DNA of 64,000 nucleotides from Colimorpha_A sp045543555. GTDB lineage: Bacteria; Bacillota; Clostridia; Oscillospirales; CAG-272. A program made the position numbers and the translations under genes. The stretch spans positions 12,446 to 76,445 of the forward strand of contig JAZQMQ010000019.1 of the NCBI GenBank assembly GCA_045543555.1. Direction: 5' to 3'. The notes beneath the pieces were generated by a model. That model saw only the letters and a program-made list of their open reading frames with translations, was not told the origin of the DNA and did not search any database. Positions 34,180 to 42,541 of this stretch are shown here, one piece after another (position 1 is the stretch's first letter; each line of letters opens with the position of its first letter).

Positions 34180-34205
34180 AACGCCCTCACACGGAGGGCG
34201 TTTTT
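34180..34205 (+). terminator. Terminator of the XRE gene
   Basis: ACGCCCTC pairs with GAGGGCGT around a 4- to 6-base loop, followed by TTTTT. Confidence 0.85.
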
Positions 34206-34212
34206 AATTTAG

Positions 34213-34245
34213 AAAAAAGCGCCCTCTTTCTTTAGAAAGAGAGCT
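34213..34245 (-). terminator. Terminator of rnpB
   Basis: On the minus strand CTCTTTC pairs with GAAAGAG around TAAA with further pairing outside, followed by a run of T residues. It directly follows the RNase P RNA and faces the XRE terminator. Confidence 0.7.
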
Positions 34246-34612
34246 GATCGAGGGAGTAAGCCGGGTTCTGTTCCCTTCGGTTGCAAAGCCGAAGGGCTGT
34301 ACTCATCTATCTCGACGCCTTGTTGCCAAGACGCTCATGCCTCCCCGGGATATCCGTCGAGCAAACGGTGGTATGATCCCATTGGGGCGTTGCTTCGGGT
34401 AGGGTTTACATTTGCGCTATGTCACCATAGACGCCGGTGAGCTCTTACCTCGCCTTTCCATCCTTACCGCAAATGCGGCGGTCTATTTCTGTTGCACTTT
34501 CCCTGAAGTTACCTTCGGCGGACGTTATCCGTTACCCTGCTCTGTGAAGCCCGGACTTTCCTCACGGTAATACCTTACGGCACAATACCGCGCGAGCACA
34601 TTTCTCGGTCAC
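34236..34612 (-). ncRNA. rnpB: RNase P RNA, class A
   Basis: On the minus strand the conserved P4 region GAGGAAAGTCCGGGC is near the 5' end, then CAGGGTAACGG and the GGTAAGGATGGAAAGG region, and the 3' part closes with AGAACCCGGCTTAC. These are the universal core parts of bacterial RNase P RNA (tRNA 5' processing). Ends are approximate; the 5' end is set by the promoter upstream. Confidence 0.95.
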
Positions 34613-34618
34613 GGTGGT

Positions 34619-34647
34619 ATTATAGCATATTTGTTATTAACTGTCAA
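34619..34647 (-). promoter_or_regulatory. Sigma-A promoter of rnpB
   Basis: On the minus strand TTGACA (34642-34647), 17 bp, TATAAT (34619-34624), immediately before the RNA 5' end. Consensus hexamers and spacing fit a strongly expressed RNA gene. Confidence 0.92.
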
Positions 34648-34675
34648 CATCGTTTTTTCGTTCGGTAAGCGTAAT

Positions 34676-35572
34676 TTAATGGTGGTGATGGTGATTATGA
34701 CGGTGTCCGTTTGGCATATATTCAACGTTGCAGGACTCATTCTCGCATTCTTCCCCTTCAAGCTCTATTTCGAGAGTAGAATGAATTATTCCGTGTTCCT
34801 TAAGCTCGTTTTTCACTTCTCGCTTGATCACCGTAGCATCACCGTTTATCACAACGTGCATTGTCGCATAAATTTTCTGCCCGTCCGTGCTTCGGACGTG
34901 GATATGGTGAACACCTACAACGCCTTCGATTTCGCAAAGATGCTCCTTGATCTCACTAAGATCCAACCCGTATGGGATCTTTTCAAGAAAAAGATCTATC
35001 ATACCCTTAAGATATATGGCTGAATTTACAAGTATAAACACAGCCACACCGAGCGACATAAGCGGATCTATGATATAGAGGTCCGTAAACCTCATCAATA
35101 TGGCACCTATCAGGATGACCGCCCATCCGAGCACGTCTTCAAGCATATGAAGGTTTACTGCTTTCTGATTTACAGAATCACCATCACGAGTGACGTATGC
35201 CGCGCAGGAATTAATTAATAATCCTATGATCGCAAATACGATCATACCGTTATAATTTATCGGATTTGGGCAAAATACTCTATACACAGAATTACATACA
35301 ACCATAGTCGAGCCTACGGTTAAGATGATCGTTGTGATGAATCCTCCCAAAACCGAATATCTGGCATATCCGTAAGTATATATCTCGTCGGGTTGTCTTT
35401 TGCTTTTCTTTTCGAACAAGTACGATACCCCTATACTTACAGCATCCCCCATGTCGTGAACAGCATCCGAGATTATTGCAACACTTCCCGTAATAACGCC
35501 CCCGACAAATTCAAAGACAGAAAATGCTAAATTGAGTATAAAAGCTAAAAATATGTTTCTTTCGGTTTTCAT
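34676..35572 (-). CDS. Cation diffusion facilitator family efflux transporter (Zn2+/metal)
   Basis: A 298-residue membrane protein with about six transmembrane helices. The metal-site pairs of CDF proteins are visible: ISDAVHDMGDAVS in helix 2 (HDxxD variant) and LHMLEDVLGW in helix 5 (HxxxD). A cytoplasmic ferredoxin-like C-terminal domain (VVGVHHIHVRSTDGQ) follows. The last residues form a His-rich tail (HRHNHHHHH) likely to bind zinc. It probably exports Zn2+ or a similar divalent ion by proton antiport. It is divergent from a TetR regulator that may control it. Confidence 0.92.
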   Translation of the reverse strand: MKTERNIFLAFILNLAFSVFEFVGGVITGSVAIISDAVHDMGDAVSIGVSYLFEKKSKRQPDEIYTYGYARYSVLGGFITTIILTVGSTMVVCNSVYRVFCPNPINYNGMIVFAIIGLLINSCAAYVTRDGDSVNQKAVNLHMLEDVLGWAVILIGAILMRFTDLYIIDPLMSLGVAVFILVNSAIYLKGMIDLFLEKIPYGLDLSEIKEHLCEIEGVVGVHHIHVRSTDGQKIYATMHVVINGDATVIKREVKNELKEHGIIHSTLEIELEGEECENESCNVEYMPNGHRHNHHHHH

Positions 35573-35584
35573 CTTTTCTCCTTA

Positions 35585-35613
35585 TTGACAATATAGGTAA
35601 TCAGTGGTAAAAT
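35585..35613 (+). promoter_or_regulatory. Sigma-A promoter upstream of the TetR gene
   Basis: TTGACA (35585-35590), 17 bp, TAAAAT (35608-35613), leaving a leader of about 115 nt before the TetR start. Confidence 0.75.
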
Positions 35614-35733
35614 TGAGATGTTACGAAACGGATTGTTCTATATCATATTATTCGGATCTAAAAAAACAGTCAACATATCTTTTACACGCATTGTTCAATA
35701 CCGAATATTTTTTAAAAATTGTATGGAGAAAAA

Positions 35734-36285
35734 ATGGATAGACGTCAAAGAAAGACAAGAGAAGCAATATTTGATGCATTTAGCACTCTTATGTCGTCAA
35801 AGCACTATAGTCAAATAACCGTCGGACAAATTATCGAAAAAGCCAACGTAGGCAGAGCGACATTTTACGCTCATTTCGAAACTAAAGACTTTCTGCTGAA
35901 AGAACTTTGCGACGAGCTGTTTTGCCACGTTTTCGACGGCATTGATGGTGAAAATATGAATCACAAACATATTTTTGAATGTAATGCACCCTCATCGGTT
36001 TTTCTTCATCTGTTCATGCACATTCAAAACAACGACCACAATCTGCTGAAGCTGATGGCTTCCGAAAATAACGAGATATTTATTCGATATTTCAAGGAAA
36101 ACCTAAGGGACTTGATCAAGAATCAGCTCTCTATCTTTGAAAGCAGGAAACCGACGAACGTACCCACTGACTTCTGGGTAAACCATATTTGTTCGGTATT
36201 TGTGGAAACAATACGCTGGTGGATAGACTGCGGAATGAAGGAGTCGCCCGAAGAGCTGTCCGAGTATTTTCTTGCAGTAATTTAA
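35734..36285 (+). CDS. TetR/AcrR-family transcriptional regulator
   Basis: A 183-residue regulator. The N-terminal helix-turn-helix is RRQRKTREAIFDAF then ITVGQIIEKANVGRATFYAHFETKDFLL (residues ~30-57), the canonical TetR DNA-binding motif. The C-terminal ~120 residues form a helical ligand domain (TetR_C_7-like). Start 35734 is chosen for GGAGAAA just upstream. It heads a small unit with the DUF5698 gene and is divergent from the metal transporter. The ligand is unknown. Confidence 0.9.
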   Translation: MDRRQRKTREAIFDAFSTLMSSKHYSQITVGQIIEKANVGRATFYAHFETKDFLLKELCDELFCHVFDGIDGENMNHKHIFECNAPSSVFLHLFMHIQNNDHNLLKLMASENNEIFIRYFKENLRDLIKNQLSIFESRKPTNVPTDFWVNHICSVFVETIRWWIDCGMKESPEELSEYFLAVI

Positions 36286-36317
36286 CCTTTTATGTGACCT
36301 AACATAAGGAGAAGATC

Positions 36318-36860
36318 ATGTCAGATTTTTTATCATCAATTCATCCCGTTGCAGTATGCTTCATCGTTTGTGCGGCAAAGATAATTGAAATTACGATCCA
36401 GTCTCTTAAAACGTGTATGATGGTTAAGGGACAACGGCTTAAGGCTGCGGGGCTTGGGTTTGTTGAGTGTACGATATGGGGACTTGTTATATCAACGATA
36501 ATCGGGACCCTGGGTGATAATTTGTTCCTCCTTGCATTCTACTGCGTCGGATACGCGACGGGACTTTTCCTCGGCTCAACACTCGAAAGCAAAATAGCGC
36601 TCGGAACATCGAACCTTCAACTTATAGCAAATGACGAAAATGCGGCAAAGATCATCGAATATCTGAAAGTTAATTCCAGAGGATATACGATTTTCGAGGG
36701 CAAGGGGTCTACCGATAAAATGAATATGATATTGATCGTCCTCCCAAGAAGAGACGCAGTACCAACGCTGAAGTATATACGTAAGCTTTGCCATAACAAC
36801 GTTTTTGTAGTTGCATCAGAAGTAAGCAAATACGCCGGCGGTTACGGAATGGTGAAATAA
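36318..36860 (+). CDS. DUF5698/DUF2179 membrane protein (UPF0316 family)
   Basis: A 180-residue protein with three N-terminal transmembrane helices (residues ~8-30, 45-66, 70-90; the first includes IEITIQSLKTCMMVKG) and a C-terminal cytoplasmic DUF2179 domain (ANDENAAKIIEYLKVNSRGYTIFEGKG...MILIVLPRRD). The domain is found in several small membrane proteins; its ligand is not known. AAGGAG precedes the start. It lies 32 bp after the TetR gene and is probably co-transcribed. Confidence 0.85.
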   Translation: MSDFLSSIHPVAVCFIVCAAKIIEITIQSLKTCMMVKGQRLKAAGLGFVECTIWGLVISTIIGTLGDNLFLLAFYCVGYATGLFLGSTLESKIALGTSNLQLIANDENAAKIIEYLKVNSRGYTIFEGKGSTDKMNMILIVLPRRDAVPTLKYIRKLCHNNVFVVASEVSKYAGGYGMVK

Positions 36861-36898
36861 AAACCGCACACGATCTCTAAATAACGATTAACGGTTAA

Positions 36899-37574
36899 TA
36901 TCCTAAAATGGCCCAAAAGCCAAATTATGATGATTACCAGAGTAACTACGATGCTTACAGCAAAGCATATGAAATATGGCAAAAGGGGCAGCGTCAGCAG
37001 CACGACCAACCCGATGGCTACGCTGATAGTCTGACGGGCTTCTTCTATGCCGGTATGGCCCAGTTCCTGCAGTGGAAGGGCAATCCTACCTATTCTCCGC
37101 TGAATATTTAAATGACCATGGCTATGCTGGCAGAAACCACCGGCGATCTGTTGAAAGATCAGACCAAGAATGTGGCTGATCCTTCCTGACGAAGGCCAGA
37201 CTACAGCGGATATCCTGGCCAGCGAAGGCTATCTGCGCATGACTCTCGACCTCGGAAGTCGGGAAAACAAAGGTGCCCACGAAATTCACCTGAGCCTCCC
37301 GAAATTCGATGTGGTGAATCAGATGGATTTGATAGAAGCCATGAAGACCATGGGTGTAACAGACATCTTTGACTACGCAATTTCTGATTTTACGCCTATG
37401 ACGGATACACCCATGCTCTATGTGAATCAGATCAACCACGCCGAACAATTTCCATATCGCGCAGATTTCAATAATCATGTGATGTATGCTTATTATGCAC
37501 ATTGGAAAAAGGATTACAAGCGTAAAACCCAAGCTGCCAATATGGATTTTTGCACTATCTTGAGGGGATGCTGA
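36899..37574 (+). pseudogene. Broken serpin (serine protease inhibitor) gene
   Basis: Two serpin pieces are recognisable. The N-terminal piece (36908-37186) reads QPDGYADSLTGFFYAGMAQFL, then PTYSPLNI followed by an in-frame TAA where serpins have Tyr, then TMAMLAETTGDLLKD and a second stop. The C-terminal piece (37170-37470) reads LILPDEGQTTADIL, LSLPKFDVVNQMDLIEAMKTMG and VTDIFDYAI, the strand/helix region before the reactive loop. The middle of the protein and the reactive-centre loop are missing. It cannot be functional. Confidence 0.8.
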
Positions 37575-38003
37575 ATATAAACGTGAAACTTGCAAAAAGC
37601 TATATGTTGCAAGAAAAAATAAAGATGCAGCAAGGGTCTTGGAAACCTCTATTGAATTGATACAGTGTATTTTTCCAAAGATAATGAGGTTTTGCCGCCT
37701 ATTCATCATCGTGAGCATGGCGATCTCTACGCACTTCTTGCAGAGATTTATCTAAAAGATGGAGATTCTGACAAAGCGCTATCGTATCTTGAAAAAATGG
37801 TAAATTACGATTTAAATGATTATGCGACTATAGATAGTAATACTAAGACAAAAACTCCGCTTTTGAATTCGATCCCTCACGGATTGTACCACAAGAGGAT
37901 TGATAGACATCAGAATTTAGTAGCCAAGCTTACTGATCCTCGATTTGAATTCTTAAAAACAAATGAAAGGCATCAAATGCTGATCAATTTGGTAAATGAA
38001 TGA
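37568..38003 (+). pseudogene. Remnant of a HTH/TPR regulator (C-terminal part, frameshifted)
   Basis: The stretch GCT GAA TAT AAA onward reads AEYKRETCKKLYVARKNKDAARVLETSIELI in one frame, then continues after a one-base shift near 37660 as VYFSKDNEVLPPIHHREHGDLYALLAEIYLKDGDSDKAL and ends DPRFEFLKTNERHQ. This is the TPR-type C-terminal region of XRE regulators common in Clostridia. The DNA-binding N-terminus is gone. It is fused end to end with the serpin remnant, so a deletion joined two dead genes. Confidence 0.65.
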
Positions 38004-38084
38004 TTGTAGCCTCCGATAGGGAAAATCCTTGCCGAAGGCTAGTTTCATTTCTTGCTGTTAAAATTGGGATACTCAAATAAAACA

Positions 38085-38130
38085 AATAATCCGAACGACT
38101 CTCCAAGTAAGAGAATGTTCGGATTATTTT
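38085..38130. terminator. Bidirectional hairpin terminator
   Basis: AATAATCCGAAC (38085-38096) pairs with GTTCGGATTATT (38117-38128), with an inner CTCT/AGAG stem, followed by TT. It lies between the pseudogene pair and the convergent lipoprotein gene. Confidence 0.75.
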
Positions 38131-38141
38131 CATGTGGTGCC

Positions 38142-38157
38142 AGTGTTCATAACGAAA
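38142..38157 (+). repeat. 16-bp direct repeat, left copy
   Basis: AGTGTTCATAACGAAA occurs here and again, identical, at 40142-40157. The two copies lie exactly 2000 bp apart and enclose the lipoprotein gene. Confidence 0.7.
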
Positions 38158-38190
38158 CTTCGCAGTCGGTTAAAAATAAAGTTATTTATT

Positions 38191-39996
38191 TTACGAAATA
38201 AAATCCTGTGGTGAATATTTCTCATAGCAATGATTACCGACAGAAAAACGCTGATCGGTGCTTTCATTAATAACGAGCCACAGATATTTGTGTCCGAATT
38301 CTACTTTTCCTTTTATGCCGTTTTCCTCAAAAACAAGGATTCCGTTTTCATCACGGGCGGTTATCTTTAGGATTGATTCGGTACTTTTGTCCAAAAGATA
38401 ATGATCTCTGTCAGGGTCGGGGTAACTAAAGGTGAACACATATTTCAGTAATATTGTCGCCTGCGTGTCTGTAACGTTTTCAAAAGATATGTACGTATTA
38501 CTGCGAGCGAAGTCTTTGTCAGACGTTTTTTTAAGATTGGCGTACTTATGCCAGGTTTGACCGACGGCGGCGTTCATAACGTCCTCTGTCGAAGATACCA
38601 GAGGGGTATATGTCAAGCTCGAAACGTTTCGGGTCTGCTCATAAGGCTCAAACGGCTCGGAATAGCGGCAATAATCGTCATAATACAGTTCAAGGGATTT
38701 TTCAAACGTGATCTCTTCGGTTTTGCCGTTCTTAGTCAAGTAACGTTTGCCGTTCTCTGCAGCAAGGATGGAATAGATCAATTTATATTCACCATTGCTT
38801 GCAAACTCATACAAATTATATTCCAATTCATAGTATTGCTCGTTGTCTACATGTATAAAACCTTTGTCATCCAGCCAGCAGGTTTCATATGCAAATGCAT
38901 CCAAAAGAACGGGAACACCATCTTTTTGAGTAAATATAGCTTTGATTCGGTAATCCTCATTCATAAGCACCAGCTCATCCTGACCGTCGCCGTTGAGGTC
39001 GATCTCGTCATAGCCTACTCCATAGGCACCGTGATAAGCTGCATACAAAAGACGGGCATAATATTCAAAAGAAAGGTCATTTGGAAAGGTAAAAAGATTG
39101 TCGTATTCACCAAAAGCCCATTTGCTTGATTCGAATTTATCCAAACAGATAGAGATTTTATTGTAAGTTTCGCGAATAGCCGCATAACTTGAAAAATCAG
39201 CTACGGGAAGATTTTCGTTTGTTATGCTCTCCTTTAGAGGAAAACAGATGCGAGGAGCTAACAGCTTAGACGTGGTGGTATATCCGGGGACGGTTGTTTT
39301 CCCATATTCGCGATATAGCTCATTGAAGGTATCTTCGTTGATTTTTGTACGGTTTTCGTCCTCTATTTGGAATATTTCAAGGGTTTCTTTTTTACTTCGG
39401 TCATATACCTTGCCATATATTGCATCGTACACCATTTTATCACCCGCTACGTGGCAGGTGTAAAAAGTGGCTTCTTCGATATTATCGTTTACAGTGCTGC
39501 GCGCCATGAAAAAACGATTTTTCGTAGCAAAAACAAAGGAACTACCAACATCGTAGTTGGATTCAAGCAAGATTGGCTGATTGTCCGAAATTGTGAAGAT
39601 TGCCCGTATGCTAGTATATTTGGTCAAAAGAATCAATTCGGGAGTTCCGTTCCCGTCAAAGTCCTTATAGCCATATCCCAAGTTTTCGGCGGCTTGTGTA
39701 TCCTTACATCCGTTAACGATACCATAAAGCGCCTCGGAAATGGCAGTCTCACGCAGACTCATATTCGCAGTGTTCGGGATAGGAATATCTTCACCGCTTT
39801 GTTTAGCTTTGAGAAGCGAAGTGTATTGGACTATGATGTTATCATATAGACTCTTTTGTTCCTCGTAACTTTCGGGCGATTGATCTTTTTGAGTGTCGTC
39901 TGCACTCGTTATCGGGGATCCGACTTGGGGTGTCGTGCAGGCAACTGTTGATAAAAGTATAAAAATACATATCAGAAGAGACAAAATCCTTCCCAT
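38191..39996 (-). CDS. Large lipoprotein with duplicated EF-hand-like repeat domain
   Basis: A 601-residue secreted lipoprotein. The signal peptide (LSLLICIFILLSTVAC) ends in a lipobox with Cys at residue 20. The mature part has two related domains: one with YKDFDGNGTPELILL (residues ~110-125) and a second with YDEIDLNGDGQDELVLM (~330), each followed by a beta stretch (IRAIFTISDNQPILLE, IKAIFTQKDGVPVLLD). The DxDGDGxxE-type loops probably bind Ca2+. The C-terminal ~130 residues form a further beta domain. The function is unknown; a surface sensor or binding role is likely. AAAGGGAG precedes the ATG. Confidence 0.75.
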   Translation of the reverse strand: MGRILSLLICIFILLSTVACTTPQVGSPITSADDTQKDQSPESYEEQKSLYDNIIVQYTSLLKAKQSGEDIPIPNTANMSLRETAISEALYGIVNGCKDTQAAENLGYGYKDFDGNGTPELILLTKYTSIRAIFTISDNQPILLESNYDVGSSFVFATKNRFFMARSTVNDNIEEATFYTCHVAGDKMVYDAIYGKVYDRSKKETLEIFQIEDENRTKINEDTFNELYREYGKTTVPGYTTTSKLLAPRICFPLKESITNENLPVADFSSYAAIRETYNKISICLDKFESSKWAFGEYDNLFTFPNDLSFEYYARLLYAAYHGAYGVGYDEIDLNGDGQDELVLMNEDYRIKAIFTQKDGVPVLLDAFAYETCWLDDKGFIHVDNEQYYELEYNLYEFASNGEYKLIYSILAAENGKRYLTKNGKTEEITFEKSLELYYDDYCRYSEPFEPYEQTRNVSSLTYTPLVSSTEDVMNAAVGQTWHKYANLKKTSDKDFARSNTYISFENVTDTQATILLKYVFTFSYPDPDRDHYLLDKSTESILKITARDENGILVFEENGIKGKVEFGHKYLWLVINESTDQRFSVGNHCYEKYSPQDFIS

Positions 39997-40037
39997 ATAA
40001 TCTCCCTTTCAGTCTTAAAATGTCAAACTTTTATTGT

Positions 40038-40065
40038 ATTATATCATAATATATTTTTTTGTCAA
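40038..40065 (-). promoter_or_regulatory. Promoter of the large lipoprotein
   Basis: On the minus strand TTGACA (40060-40065), 16 bp, TATAAT (40038-40043), about 42 bp before the start codon. Confidence 0.82.
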
Positions 40066-40311
40066 TGCTTTCATAACACTATGAATCTACCTATTTCGTA
40101 ATTTGGCAAGCATAGCATTTGTAGTCACAAATACAAAACCGAGTGTTCATAACGAAAGTGATGAACACTCGATATGAATATTGATTATAATTTGGATACG
40201 ATAACCGAGGCAGTGCAAAAAGCGGTGCGCACTATGACACTCAACTCGCTATAAAAGGTATTGAAAAATTAAACATTATATGATGTAATATGCTTGAAAC
40301 GGGGTGAAGGC
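40066..40311. other. Gap with hairpin, direct repeat and gene fragment
   Basis: The stretch holds a hairpin (CGAGTGTTCAT at about 40140 pairing with ATGAACACTCG ending near 40171), which contains the right copy of the 16-bp repeat, and a 26-codon open frame (40174-40254, MNIDYNLDTITEAVQKAV...) that looks like the start of a lost gene rather than a functional one. No other gene is seen. Confidence 0.45.
40142..40157 (+). repeat. 16-bp direct repeat, right copy
   Basis: Identical to 38142-38157 (AGTGTTCATAACGAAA). Here it forms the left arm and loop of a hairpin. Confidence 0.7.
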
Positions 40312-41076
40312 ATGGATAAATTTGATGTTGCAAAGTTTCTATATGAACAAAGAATCGCTAACGAAAAAAGTATTGAAGATCCCCAAGGAGAGTCGCTTGC
40401 TTTGCAAGAATTGTTTGATGACATCAATGCCTTGGGATATGATTTTCACTATTTGGCTGATATTGATCTTCGTCGTATAAAAGATATTCGGGTTATGCGA
40501 TTGCTGTGGAAATATTTGCCCCGAATGGAGTCTTATTTTACAATAGAAACATTTGTGAGAAAAATTGATCCTACAAAAATTCCCGAAGTTACTGATTTGG
40601 CTATCAATATGTTTCGCAATTTTTCCCCATCGGAAAAAATGCACTTGACGGGGTTTGATGAAGCAATTAGCAAAGGTAACAAAACGGAAGAATATTATAG
40701 AAAGAATGATGATTTATTAAATGACGGCGACTCATACGCTACACTTTGGCAAACAAGGAAAGCAATCGGCAAGCACGCTCCCGAAAAATTGCAACCATAT
40801 ATCTGCTTATATCGTCAAGGTGTACTTTTGCCGCTAACATTGCGCGATTGTGTGTTTTATTTGGATGATGAAACAACTGCATTTTTGGAGCATTGTCTTG
40901 ATATAACCCAAAGCGAATTGACAAAAATAATCGGGGAATACGATTACAAATCAAATTTATATAAATACCCTTTGTCCGTTACTGTTTTTGAATATTGGAA
41001 AGCATTATGTACTGAAGATTATATAAAAGCTGAAACGCGAAAAGTTATTCGTGAGCGCAACAAAAAATTAAGTTAA
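40312..41076 (+). CDS. Hypothetical protein, helical
   Basis: A 254-residue soluble protein beginning MDKFDVAKFLYEQRI. It is rich in helices with LxxL and WxxL spacing (VMRLLWKYLPRMESYF, VTDLAINMFRNF), which could be HEAT-like repeats. No catalytic motif is apparent. I do not recognise a family; such proteins are often immunity or adaptor proteins in accessory DNA. GGGGTGAAGG precedes ATG 40312. It is the last gene before the tRNA-Leu fragment, so it is probably outside the island. Confidence 0.6.
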   Translation: MDKFDVAKFLYEQRIANEKSIEDPQGESLALQELFDDINALGYDFHYLADIDLRRIKDIRVMRLLWKYLPRMESYFTIETFVRKIDPTKIPEVTDLAINMFRNFSPSEKMHLTGFDEAISKGNKTEEYYRKNDDLLNDGDSYATLWQTRKAIGKHAPEKLQPYICLYRQGVLLPLTLRDCVFYLDDETTAFLEHCLDITQSELTKIIGEYDYKSNLYKYPLSVTVFEYWKALCTEDYIKAETRKVIRERNKKLS

Positions 41077-41078
41077 AA

Positions 41079-41123
41079 AAGCACCGTAATCGTGATACTG
41101 CTTCGTATCATAATTACGGTGCT
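41079..41123. terminator. Strong hairpin, original tRNA-Leu terminator
   Basis: GCACCGTAAT...GTGATAC pairs with GTATCAT...ATTACGGTGC around a short loop. On the minus strand it follows the CCA end of the tRNA-Leu fragment and ends in six T residues, as expected for a tRNA terminator. It can also end the plus-strand gene that stops at 41076. Confidence 0.85.
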
Positions 41124-41127
41124 TATT

Positions 41128-41155
41128 TGGTCTGAGTGACAAGACTTGAACTTGC
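41128..41155 (-). other. tRNA-Leu 3'-end fragment: probable attachment site of the island
   Basis: On the minus strand the 28 nt comprise exactly a T arm (GCAAG-TTCAAGT-CTTGT), a 7-nt acceptor strand CACTCAG, discriminator A and CCA. This GCAAGTTCAAGTCTTG arm is typical of tRNA-Leu. The 5' remainder of a tRNA is absent, and sequence upstream is unrelated. Integrases that use tRNA 3' ends leave such fragments at the far end of the element. Confidence 0.75.
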
Positions 41156-41493
41156 GTCATCTTGCTCCCAAAGGGATGTCCGAGCCTTGTTTCTACTGCT
41201 TTCGCATTATTTCTAATGCGTTCTAATTATTTTTAGACCCTCTCCTGACCTCTCGTGCCCACTGTTTCCGTGTACTCCGGTCGGCAAAGTGGGATAAACT
41301 GTGGTCAAATCTCTCCCCAAAAATCTTGCGATTTTCGGGGACCCCACATAATAATGCTCCCCCGAAACGATGTTTTTCATCTCGGGGGAGCTTCGCTGTA
41401 CGTATGTTAACTCTGAATCGGGAGCTTGTCAAGGTCTTTGACGGATTATATAAATATCAATGATTGCTCCGCAGTAGACAAAGAACAGGCGGC
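41156..41493. other. Gene-free left end of the island
   Basis: No protein-like frame is convincing. The stretch contains a stem near 41312-41340 (TCCCC...GGGGA) and a stronger one at 41357-41392 (GCTCCCCCGA pairing with TCGGGGGAGC), and then the TTGCTCCGCAGTA repeat at 41464. Such hairpins are common at ends of integrated elements. Confidence 0.5.
41464..41485 (+). repeat. Dispersed repeat, copy 1
   Basis: TTGCTCCGCAGTA followed by GACAAAGAA; the same 22 bp with one change recur at 47219-47240. Both copies are at boundaries between gene cassettes of the island. Confidence 0.65.
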
Positions 41494-41522
41494 TTGAAAA
41501 AAGGCGGATTTTGTGGTATAAT
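41494..41522 (+). promoter_or_regulatory. Promoter of the HEPN-like gene
   Basis: TTGAAA (41494-41499), 17 bp, TATAAT (41517-41522), about 105 bp before the start codon at 41628. Confidence 0.75.
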
Positions 41523-41627
41523 TAAAAAAAAGAATTTCGACTATTGAGATTGACTATTGTTGAACACAAATGAAACAAAGTTATCAAGGCTACGGTGGAG
41601 CGATAAGCGCGGTTTGAGGAGTTTATT

Positions 41628-42518
41628 ATGGTAACAAAAGAAGATGCTATCATCATTAAGGATGATGAGGATTTGGAATATTTATTACATCGATACCTCA
41701 ATGGTCCTTCTTTCGCAATGGCTTTTGTTTTTAATAATGATGACCTATATGCTCGCTTTTTTGAGGTTGCTGGGATATCTGTAGAAGAATTCCGCGAAAA
41801 GAATTATTTTTTTAATGAGGAGAAAAATATACACATTTCAGAAAGTGAGTTTGGCTTTGTTTGGATAAGTACCATGGGTTTGGTGGCAACATCAAGGGCA
41901 ACTAAAAACAAGTTTGTAAATGCTTTCTTGAGCCAAGCGCCTATTCTGCTTCATTTGCTGGATGAAGCGATAGGAATATGCAATGATGAACGGATATATG
42001 ATATTGATAGCCATCTGTATCAAATGGTTGAGGAACGCACGATGGCATTATTTCATAATCTCATATTCTTTTCAGAGATATTGCTAAAAGCCTATATTTC
42101 ATTACAAGGAGAAAATGTTCCGCATACGCACAAATTGGAAACACTTTTGAAACGAACTAAGGAGACTATGTTCAAAAATGGACATAACGATACGTTGTTC
42201 CACGCTTACATTATTCCTTTGATTGAGGGAGAGGTGTTGCATATATCTTCAATTCCCGGAAAATTCAAAGAGGAGTATGTTAAGTATGATGATAATGAAC
42301 ACGATACTACTTTAATGATATTCCGAGCCGATTATTTCCTCCAAATAAGAGATTTTGTAAGGATGAGCGAAGATATAATCACAGGCTTGTATTACAATCC
42401 CGCCGAACAACTGTATTTAAAACAAGGACTGTATGAGCGACTCCTTGAAAAGTGTGAAACAGAACAAGCAAAAGACGCTATCAAAAAGGTGTATAAATAT
42501 CTAATCGAAAAGACGTGA
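41628..42518 (+). CDS. HEPN-like domain protein of unknown function
   Basis: A 296-residue protein. The central part (residues ~135-190: ERTMALFHNLIFFSEILLKAYISLQGENVPHTHKLETLLKRT) has the helix-rich pattern of HEPN domains, including the H-x-L-x-x-L phrase often found in AbiV/DUF-type HEPN proteins; the RxxxxH ribonuclease motif is not clear. The N-terminal 130 residues are unrecognised. GAGGAG lies before the ATG. It opens a three-gene unit with DUF1643 and GIY-YIG genes, all spaced by 12-23 bp, and has its own promoter. Confidence 0.6.
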   Translation: MVTKEDAIIIKDDEDLEYLLHRYLNGPSFAMAFVFNNDDLYARFFEVAGISVEEFREKNYFFNEEKNIHISESEFGFVWISTMGLVATSRATKNKFVNAFLSQAPILLHLLDEAIGICNDERIYDIDSHLYQMVEERTMALFHNLIFFSEILLKAYISLQGENVPHTHKLETLLKRTKETMFKNGHNDTLFHAYIIPLIEGEVLHISSIPGKFKEEYVKYDDNEHDTTLMIFRADYFLQIRDFVRMSEDIITGLYYNPAEQLYLKQGLYERLLEKCETEQAKDAIKKVYKYLIEKT

Positions 42519-42541
42519 GAAGGGAAAAAGGATGGTGAATT

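Noticed and set aside
40174..40254. 26-codon open frame after the second 16-bp repeat
   Set aside because: It has no ribosome site and stops early; at best the start of a lost gene, so it is only mentioned with the gap.
41223..41432. Minus-strand open frame in the left end of the island, possible integrase remnant
   Set aside because: It overlaps two hairpins, has no ribosome site, and I could not match it to integrase motifs.
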